Part shown: positions 1-3,580 of the stretch, in pieces | Layout of the letters: every line of letters starts with the position of its first letter | Position numbering within the stretch: position 1 is the stretch's first letter | Origin: Frankiaceae bacterium | Lineage (GTDB): Bacteria; Actinomycetota; Actinomycetes; JAVEEB01 | Reading direction: 5' to 3' | NCBI GenBank assembly: GCA_030840665.1 | Contig: JAVEEB010000286.1 | Location: forward strand, 1 to 5,073 | DNA: 5,073 nt | The notes under the pieces: generated by a model | Told to the model about the DNA's origin: nothing | Databases searched by the model: none | The model's input: only the letters and a program-made list of their open reading frames with translations | Made by a program: the position numbers and the translations under genes

Positions 1-1
1 G

Positions 2-226
2 GTCGGGCAGGTGCCGACCAACTACACCGAGGGGTCCGGAACGATCGTCAGCGGCACAGCCGCGAACCAGGCGACCGTCGCCGCGCTGGCCGCGTACCCG
101 GGCGGCGTCGTCGACCGTGTTGTCCAGCTGAGCAACGGCGAGTACGAGGTGCACTACATCGGCGTCAACTGGCCGCACCACATCTTCGTCAACCAGACGG
201 ACTTCACCGTGGCGGGCGCCTTTTAA
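2..226 (+). CDS. C-terminal fragment of an unrecognised protein (5' end outside window)
   Basis: The frame is open from the left edge of the window to a TAA at 224-226, so the visible 74 residues are the tail of a longer protein. A GTG at 11-13 is in frame, but the codons before it are also open and no Shine-Dalgarno site precedes it, so I treat it as internal. The tail contains an Ala-rich stretch (ANQATVAALAAYPGG), then VDRVVQLSNGEYEVHYIGVN, then WPHHIFVN and a final DFTVAGAF. The alternation of short strands (VDRVVQL, YEVHYIG, HIFVN, FTVAGA) suggests a small beta-rich module. The layout 'Ala...PGG-VDRV...G-YEVH...V' resembles PepSY-like tails of small secreted actinobacterial proteins, but that is a memory-based resemblance, not an assignment. 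A strong hairpin begins 19 bases after the stop, so this is probably the last gene of its transcript. Function is unknown. Confidence 0.7.
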   Translation, partial: VGQVPTNYTEGSGTIVSGTAANQATVAALAAYPGGVVDRVVQLSNGEYEVHYIGVNWPHHIFVNQTDFTVAGAF

Positions 227-245
227 CAACAGGCAACAAGAGTGA

Positions 246-285
246 GCGGTACGACGGTCGGGTTGTCACCCGGCCGTCTTACCGC
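246..285. terminator. Strong hairpin, probable bidirectional terminator
   Basis: The left arm is GCGGTA (246-251), GACGG (253-257), CGGG (259-262). The right arm is CCCG (269-272), CCGTC (274-278), TACCGC (280-285). This gives 15 Watson-Crick pairs, one mismatch (252/279), one G-T pair (258/273) and a 6-base loop (263-268). It lies between two converging genes, 19 bases after the stop at 226 and 32 bases beyond the tetR stop at 318. There is no clean U-tract on the + strand; the - strand exit is moderately T-rich (CTTGTTGCCTGTTG). GC-rich hairpins without a U-tract are common at actinobacterial gene ends, so termination in both directions is the simplest reading. Confidence 0.75.
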
Positions 286-317
286 GTCGTGCACCTGAGT
301 CCCGCACCGCTGCATGG

Positions 318-1022
318 TTACGACGGTTGGGTCGAACTCCAGCGTTGCAGGTGCAGACGCTCGAATCCGTCGAGCAGCAGATCCAGGCTGAACTCGAATT
401 CGAATTGGTCGTCGCAGCCTGATCCCACCACCGATGCCTCGTCGTGGGACGCGCGTGCGACCACTTCCGCGATGTTGGGGTAGATCGCCGCGATCTGCGC
501 GAGCGTCGCGGCGGGAAGGGTCACGTCCGCGGCTGCCGACCCGTTCTCGGTGAACAGCTCCTGGCTGAAACCGAACATGCGGCTGCCGATCGCGTGCATC
601 ACGTGGTGGGTGAGGTCGATGGACAGCCCGCCTGAACGCAACATGCCGATCATCGAGTCCATGTACGCGAGAACCGTGGGAGTGGGCGCATTGCGTGACT
701 CGAGGACCCGCCTCCCCCACGGGTGCCGCAGCAGCGCCCGGCGCGCGGACAGGATCCGTTGTCGTACGGCCGTTTTCCAGTCGCTGTCCGGGTCGGGCGC
801 ATCGATCTCTCTTACGACTATCTCGACCATCCCGTCGAGCAGTTCTTCCTTGTTCGCGACGTGCTTGTAGAGCGCCATCGGAACGACGCCCAGCTCCTGG
901 GCGAGCCGGCGCATGCTGAGGTCCTCGATGCCCCCCGCGTCCGCGAGGTCTACCGCCGTCTGCAGGACGCGCTCACGATTCAGGGGCGCGCGCCGGGCCA
1001 CGGTCTCGGCGTGCAGCGCCAT
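318..1022 (-). CDS. TetR-family transcriptional regulator
   Basis: This is a 234-residue DNA-binding repressor. The N-terminal helix-turn-helix spans about residues 15-62: NRERVLQTAVDLADAGG, then LSMRRLAQELGV, then the recognition-helix region VVPMALYKHVANKEELLD, a standard TetR signature. The C-terminal part (about 80-225), starting DWKTAVRQRILSARRALLRHPW, resembles the TetR_C_1-type ligand-binding/dimerisation domain found in many actinobacterial TetR proteins. The start is set by a GAGGAG Shine-Dalgarno 5 bases upstream. Length is typical. The gene is divergent from the oxidoreductase at 1140, and the shared gap holds two palindromes that are its likely operators, so it probably represses that gene and itself. 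The inducer is unknown. The family call is safe; the regulatory target is an inference from the layout. Confidence 0.93.
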   Translation of the reverse strand: MALHAETVARRAPLNRERVLQTAVDLADAGGIEDLSMRRLAQELGVVPMALYKHVANKEELLDGMVEIVVREIDAPDPDSDWKTAVRQRILSARRALLRHPWGRRVLESRNAPTPTVLAYMDSMIGMLRSGGLSIDLTHHVMHAIGSRMFGFSQELFTENGSAAADVTLPAATLAQIAAIYPNIAEVVARASHDEASVVGSGCDDQFEFEFSLDLLLDGFERLHLQRWSSTQPS

Positions 1023-1027
1023 CGTCG

Positions 1028-1033
1028 CTCCTC
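1028..1033 (-). promoter_or_regulatory. Ribosome binding site of the TetR gene
   Basis: On the - strand this reads GAGGAG, 5 bases before the ATG at 1022. It is a strong match to the anti-Shine-Dalgarno sequence and fixes the start of the regulator. Confidence 0.8.
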
Positions 1034-1058
1034 AGCAATTGCGTTGTGGCCGACCCGC

Positions 1059-1088
1059 TTGACAGGTGTACACCGTACACCCTACGGT
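1059..1088 (+). promoter_or_regulatory. Predicted promoter of the oxidoreductase gene
   Basis: A consensus -35 box TTGACA (1059-1064) is followed after 18 bases by TACGGT (1083-1088), which fits the actinobacterial TAnnnT -10 pattern. The transcription start would fall near 1095, giving a leader of about 45 bases before the ATG at 1140. The 18-base spacer is occupied almost exactly by the first palindrome (1064-1082), the classic arrangement for a TetR repressor blocking RNA polymerase. The -10 box is only a moderate match. Confidence 0.6.
1064..1082. promoter_or_regulatory. Putative TetR operator 1
   Basis: An inverted repeat: AGGTGTAC (1064-1071), 3-base spacer ACC, GTACACCC (1075-1082). 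Seven of eight arm positions are symmetric; the outermost pair is broken. Nested inside is a smaller perfect palindrome, GGTGTACACC (1065-1074). It lies between the -35 and -10 boxes of the predicted promoter. The same half-sites and spacing recur exactly 37 bases downstream, which supports a genuine protein-binding site. Confidence 0.75.
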
Positions 1089-1099
1089 TTCCGGAGGAT

Positions 1100-1120
1100 G
1101 AGGTGTACGTCGTACACCTC
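1100..1120. promoter_or_regulatory. Putative TetR operator 2 (perfect palindrome)
   Basis: A perfect 21-base palindrome with 10-base arms, GAGGTGTACG (1100-1109) and CGTACACCTC (1111-1120), around a single central T (1110). It contains the same half-sites (GGTGTAC / GTACACC, 3-base spacing) as operator 1, with centre-to-centre distance of 37 bases. It would lie at about +6 to +26 of the oxidoreductase transcript. Being the more perfect site, it is likely the higher-affinity one. Confidence 0.8.
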
Positions 1121-1127
1121 TTAACTC

Positions 1128-1132
1128 AGGAG
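1128..1132 (+). promoter_or_regulatory. Ribosome binding site of the oxidoreductase
   Basis: AGGAG sits 7 bases before the ATG at 1140. It selects this start over the in-frame ATG at 1182, which has no Shine-Dalgarno sequence. Confidence 0.8.
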
Positions 1133-1139
1133 CCCTGCC

Positions 1140-2159
1140 ATGACACAAACGCCCCTCGCACGAACCGTCACGACAGACACGATGTGGGCGGCGGTGTACC
1201 GACGATTTGGCGGGCCCGACGTCGTGCGGGTCGAGACCGTCACCAAGCCTGTGCCTGGTCCACGGGACGTTCTGATCCGCGTCCACGCAAGTACCGTCAG
1301 CGCCGCCGATCATCGGGCCCGAAGCCGGGACATCCCCCGAGGGTTGCGCATGTTGGCCGGCCTGAACCTTGGGGCGGTCCGGCCACGGCGGCGCGTCCTC
1401 GGCATGGATGTCGCCGGCGTCGTCGAGGCGGTGGGCCGCGACGTGACGGCGTTCGCTGCGGGCGACGAGGTGATCGCGATGCTCGGCTTCCGGTTCGGCG
1501 GCCATGCGGAGTACGCGATCCTGCCGCAGGACGGCGCCATCACGGCGAAGCCGCGCAACATGCCGTTCGAGGAGGCGGTCACGCTCGTCTTCGGCGGGCT
1601 CACTGCCAAAAACTTCCTTGATCGTGCCGCACTGCGCGCGGGGTCCACGGTGCTCGTCAACGGGGCGGGCGGGGCGGTCGGCGTCGCGGTGGTGCAGCTC
1701 GCGAAGCACGCCGGTGCGCACGTCACTGGCGTCTGCAGCGGGGCCAAGGCGGAAATGGTGACGTCCTTGGGCGCCGACCGCGTCATCGACTACACGACGA
1801 ACGATTTCGCAGCCGAGGCGCGGACCTACGACGTGATCGTTGACTGTGTCGGCAACGCTCCGTTCGAACGCGTGCGGCACCAGCTCAACGCCGGCGGTGC
1901 GCTCCTGCTGGTCATCACCGATCTGCGGGGGCTCCTCCTGGCGTCGCGCCACGGGCGAAAGAGCGGGAAGCTCGTGACTGCGAACGCCGGGAAGAACACC
2001 GCCGAATCACTGAGATCACTCGTCGAACTCGCTGAGGCCGGCGGGTACCGGGCCGTGAGTGATCGCAGCTATGACCTTGCGGACATTGCGAAAGCGCATG
2101 CCTTCGTTGATGGAGGACACAAGACGGGCAACGTCGTGCTGCGAGTTGCGTCGAGCTGA
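1140..2159 (+). CDS. Zinc-independent NAD(P)H-dependent oxidoreductase (MDR / quinone oxidoreductase-like)
   Basis: The protein has 339 residues, normal for the quinone-oxidoreductase branch of the medium-chain dehydrogenase/reductase superfamily. The GroES-like N-terminal domain (about 15-140) opens with MWAAVYRRFGGPDVVRVE and PGPRDVLIRVHAS. The Rossmann domain carries the nucleotide-binding glycine motif NGAGGAVG (174-181) followed by VAVVQLAKHAGAHVTGVCS. The family landmarks DYTTNDF (217-223) and the tail GHKTGNVVL (326-334) are present. The zinc-type GHE motif is replaced by GMDVAG (88-93), and the usual zinc cysteine is missing, so the enzyme should be metal-free. Expected chemistry is NAD(P)H-linked reduction of a quinone, enone or similar carbonyl in the cytosol; the substrate cannot be read from the sequence. 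The first 14 residues extend beyond the usual family start at M15, but the AGGAG site supports M1. Likely repressed by the divergent TetR protein. Confidence 0.92.
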   Translation: MTQTPLARTVTTDTMWAAVYRRFGGPDVVRVETVTKPVPGPRDVLIRVHASTVSAADHRARSRDIPRGLRMLAGLNLGAVRPRRRVLGMDVAGVVEAVGRDVTAFAAGDEVIAMLGFRFGGHAEYAILPQDGAITAKPRNMPFEEAVTLVFGGLTAKNFLDRAALRAGSTVLVNGAGGAVGVAVVQLAKHAGAHVTGVCSGAKAEMVTSLGADRVIDYTTNDFAAEARTYDVIVDCVGNAPFERVRHQLNAGGALLLVITDLRGLLLASRHGRKSGKLVTANAGKNTAESLRSLVELAEAGGYRAVSDRSYDLADIAKAHAFVDGGHKTGNVVLRVASS

Positions 2160-2165
2160 GGACCC

Positions 2166-2197
2166 GCTCGCTCGCCTGTTCCCCACTATGTGCGAGC
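2166..2197. terminator. Weak hairpin between convergent genes, possible terminator
   Basis: GCTCGC occurs twice in overlap (2166-2171 and 2170-2175) and can pair with GCGAGC (2192-2197), leaving a 16- to 20-base loop. It fills the 37-base gap between the stop of the oxidoreductase (2159) and the stop of the DUF4142 gene (2197). The position is right for a shared terminator, but the stem is only 6 pairs with a large loop and no U-tract. Confidence 0.35.
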
Positions 2198-3246
2198 TAC
2201 GGCCGCTGCATCCGCTGCATCAGCCAGAGGTGGTAAGCGACCACGACCCTCGACTGCTCCACCAACTTCCGAACGCCTTGATCGCAGTTGGACTTCAGGT
2301 AGGAGTCGATCAGGGCGAGCGCCTGCGTGTGCGCCTCGATCTGGATGCGCACCCACGCCCTGTCGAACGCTGCGCCGCGCAGTTCCTTCAGGAGGTGCAG
2401 CTTGTGGTTCTGCGCCGCCGTCAGTGTGCTCGTGAGCTGCACGTTGAGGGTACGGGCGACCGCACGAAGATCGCTGTCGAGCCACCGGTGATCACGGATG
2501 ACATCGCGCGCCATGTGCTGGATATCCGCGTTGCGCGAGCGGCTGAACGCTAGTTCGCTCTTGCGGATCTCGAACACGTTCGCCTGGTGGAGCGCGACGA
2601 TGATCAGGCGCGACGTGTCAGAGCATTGCGTGGGGGGACACGACGGGGTCGTGCTCGGGGTTGCGGTCGGCGTTCCGGTCATCGTCGCCGAGCTGGACAT
2701 GGTGCCGGTCGGCGTTCCGGTCATCGTCGCCGAGCTGGACATGGTGCCCGTAGGCGTTCCGGTCATCGTGGCCGTGCTGGACGTGGTGCCCGTAGGCGTT
2801 CCGGTCATAGTGGCCGTGCTGGACGTGGTGCCCGTCGCGGTGCCACTAACAGTGCCCGTCGCGGTGCCACTGACGGTGCCAGTAGCGGTCCCCGTAGCGG
2901 TCCCCGTAGCGGTCCCCGTGGCCGTCCCGGTCGCGGTGCCCGTAGCCGTGCCGGTAGCCGTGCCAGTCAGGGTGCCAGTCGCGGTGCCACTGACAGTGCC
3001 CGTCGCGGTGCCGGTCGAGGTGCCGGTCGCGGTGCCGGTCGAGGTGCCGGTAGCCGTGCCGGTAGCCGTGCCGGTAGCGGTCCCGGTCATTGAGCCTGTC
3101 GTACACGTGGGTTGTGGTGTGCCTGTACCAGTGGCCGACGCCCCGCCGATCGACCCGATGAGGCCGAGCCCCGAGACCGTAACGAGCCCCGCGGCGAGGG
3201 ATGACGCTAGATAGCGTGTCGGACGAGAATGTGGAATGTGGATCAT
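2197..3246 (-). CDS. Secreted DUF4142-domain protein with a Thr/Gly-rich tandem-repeat stalk
   Basis: The protein has 349 residues. Residues 1-38 form a signal peptide: basic start (H, R, R), hydrophobic core SSLAAGLVTVSGLGLIGSIGG, and ASA before likely cleavage at 38/39. Residues 54-140 are about 22 copies of a TGTA-type tetrapeptide (variants TGTS, SGTA, TGTV, TGTL). Residues 141-196 are four 14-residue units (T/M-SS-T/S-ATMTGTPTGT). A short Cys-containing linker (C203, C208) leads to residues 210-349, which match the helical DUF4142 pattern: ALHQANVFEIRKSELAF, MARDVIRDHRWLDSDLRAVA, LRGAAFDRAWV, EAHTQALALI, YHLWLMQRM. DUF4142 is a ferritin-like family of unknown function. The Thr-rich stalk is a plausible O-mannosylation substrate (inference). 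The start at 3246 is chosen for the GGAGG site and signal peptide; the frame is open up to 3462, but those codons look non-coding. No lipobox or LPXTG motif is seen, so the protein is probably released or held by the stalk. Confidence 0.88.
   Translation of the reverse strand: MIHIPHSRPTRYLASSLAAGLVTVSGLGLIGSIGGASATGTGTPQPTCTTGSMTGTATGTATGTATGTSTGTATGTSTGTATGTVSGTATGTLTGTATGTATGTATGTATGTATGTATGTATGTVSGTATGTVSGTATGTTSSTATMTGTPTGTTSSTATMTGTPTGTMSSSATMTGTPTGTMSSSATMTGTPTATPSTTPSCPPTQCSDTSRLIIVALHQANVFEIRKSELAFSRSRNADIQHMARDVIRDHRWLDSDLRAVARTLNVQLTSTLTAAQNHKLHLLKELRGAAFDRAWVRIQIEAHTQALALIDSYLKSNCDQGVRKLVEQSRVVVAYHLWLMQRMQRP
2659..2826 (-). repeat. Four tandem 42-bp repeats in the DUF4142 gene
   Basis: The units are 2659-2700, 2701-2742, 2743-2784 and 2785-2826, each exactly 42 bases and encoding 14 residues around ATMTGTPTG. 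By direct comparison units 1 and 2 differ at 2 positions, units 3 and 4 at 1, and units 2 and 3 at 5. The pairing pattern suggests recent duplication within each pair. Since 42 is a multiple of 3, copy-number change keeps the frame. Confidence 0.95.
2827..3090 (-). repeat. About 22 degenerate 12-bp repeats in the DUF4142 gene
   Basis: Units of 12 bases, typically GGTGCCGGTAGC or GGTGCCCGTCGC on the + strand, encode the tetrapeptide A-T-G-T on the - strand. Most differences between units fall at third codon positions (GGC/GGG, ACC/ACG, GCG/GCT/GCC), so the peptide pattern is better conserved than the DNA. The array abuts the 42-bp repeats without a gap. Confidence 0.93.
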
Positions 3247-3341
3247 GGGACCTCCAGAGGACTGAGGGCGAACCGGTGACAGCGGTCCGGCCGCAGGCGC
3301 GGGGGCAACACACAGACGCTCGTCGCTCCCGCGGAAGTCAT
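3243..3341 (-). CDS. Possible small upstream ORF, translationally coupled to the DUF4142 gene
   Basis: An ATG at 3339-3341 (- strand) opens a 32-codon frame, beginning MTSAGATSVCVLPPRLRP and ending ALSPLEVP, whose TGA (3243-3245) overlaps the DUF4142 ATG as ATGA. A GAGG lies 8 bases before its ATG, so it can be initiated. Its last codons (CTG GAG GTC) include the Shine-Dalgarno of the DUF4142 gene. The predicted peptide is basic and Pro/Arg-rich with two Cys; it has no signal peptide or membrane segment. It could be a leader peptide that couples or tunes translation of the downstream gene, or a chance frame in GC-rich DNA: 7 of 32 sense codons end in A or T. I do not recognise it as a known leader peptide. 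Confidence 0.4.
   Translation of the reverse strand: MTSAGATSVCVLPPRLRPDRCHRFALSPLEVP
3251..3255 (-). promoter_or_regulatory. Ribosome binding site of the DUF4142 gene
   Basis: On the - strand this reads GGAGG, 4 bases before the ATG at 3246. It is a strong site with slightly short spacing. It decides the start in favour of the signal-peptide-bearing form and lies inside the possible upstream small ORF. Confidence 0.75.
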
Positions 3342-3376
3342 GGCGAGAGCCTCGTCGGACCCGCTGCGCCGAAGCG

Positions 3377-3419
3377 TCAGGGGAAAGGCGCTGAGCCGCG
3401 CTGCTGCACGGCGCCCTGA
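3377..3419. other. Inverted repeat in the DUF4142 leader region
   Basis: TCAG (3377-3380) and GGCGC (3387-3391) can pair with GCGCC (3411-3415) and CTGA (3416-3419), giving a 9-pair stem interrupted by a 6-base bulge (3381-3386) with a 19-base GC-rich loop. Alternatively TCAGGG pairs with CCCTGA (3414-3419). It could be a structured 5' leader element; this is a by-eye fold only. Confidence 0.35.
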
Positions 3420-3497
3420 TCAGCCACCCCGTCAGAGGGGCGAGTACCGGGCAAAATGTCAAACCGTCGTTCGCTTTGTGCGAAGGAAACAGACGCT

Positions 3498-3519
3498 GCC
3501 ACGTCCGGCGGGCCGTGGC
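3498..3519. terminator. Hairpin downstream of the hydrolase gene, candidate terminator
   Basis: GCCACG (3498-3503) and CGTGGC (3514-3519) form a perfect 6-pair stem with a 10-base loop, about 62 bases past the hydrolase stop on the - strand. There is no U-tract. The position fits transcription termination for the hydrolase gene. Confidence 0.4.
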
Positions 3520-3547
3520 TACCCTGGCGGCACCAACGACAGTGCTC

Positions 3548-3563
3548 TGTCACCCAAGTGACA
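3548..3563. promoter_or_regulatory. Perfect inverted repeat TGTCAC-N4-GTGACA
   Basis: TGTCAC (3548-3553) and GTGACA (3558-3563) are exact inverted copies separated by CCAA, 17 bases beyond the hydrolase stop. It could be part of the terminator region or a transcription-factor site; the TGTCAC/GTGACA half-sites loosely recall CRP/FNR-type operators (TGTGA-N6-TCACA), but the order and spacing differ. Confidence 0.35.
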
Positions 3564-3580
3564 CCATCGTCAACACGCCT

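Larger units (their letters stand above)
3342..3580 (-). other. Gene-free leader/intergenic region upstream of the DUF4142 gene
   Basis: The region runs from the end of the hydrolase gene to the small ORF. It holds several inverted repeats, listed separately. A consensus-like TTGACA (- strand, 3457-3462) and a TTGACG (3568-3573) could be -35 boxes, but neither has a TAnnnT box 16-18 bases downstream, so I do not call a promoter. The motif ACAGACGCT recurs (3312-3320 and 3489-3497), as does CTCGTCG (3319-3325 and 3351-3357). No known riboswitch core, including the c-di-AMP (ydaO) type, could be recognised by eye. Confidence 0.5.

Noticed and set aside
223..720. A 165-codon - strand frame overlapping the 3' part of the TetR gene
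   Set aside because: It is an Arg/His/Pro-rich alternative frame of the TetR gene without a domain, and it runs through the terminator hairpin.
1032..1952. A 306-codon - strand frame antisense to the oxidoreductase
   Set aside because: The translation is rich in Arg, His, Asp and Pro with no domain pattern, typical of antisense frames in GC-rich genes; it also runs across the operator region.
2659..3090. A CRISPR array
   Set aside because: The repeats are directly abutting with no unique spacers, are multiples of 3, and lie inside an open reading frame.
2498..3214. A 238-codon + strand frame rich in VPVAVP repeats, antisense to the DUF4142 gene
   Set aside because: It has no Shine-Dalgarno site and no recognisable domain, and is open only because a 12-bp repeat gives a periodic reading in several frames. 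The - strand frame has a signal peptide and a known domain.
3247..3462. A 72-residue N-terminal extension of the DUF4142 protein starting at 3462
   Set aside because: No Shine-Dalgarno site at 3462. The extension would bury the signal peptide inside the protein, while the ATG at 3246 has a GGAGG site and directly starts the signal peptide.
3301..3480. A c-di-AMP (ydaO-type) riboswitch in the leader
   Set aside because: I compared the - strand by eye with remembered conserved blocks and found only short chance matches in GC-rich sequence, not the ordered set of conserved segments.
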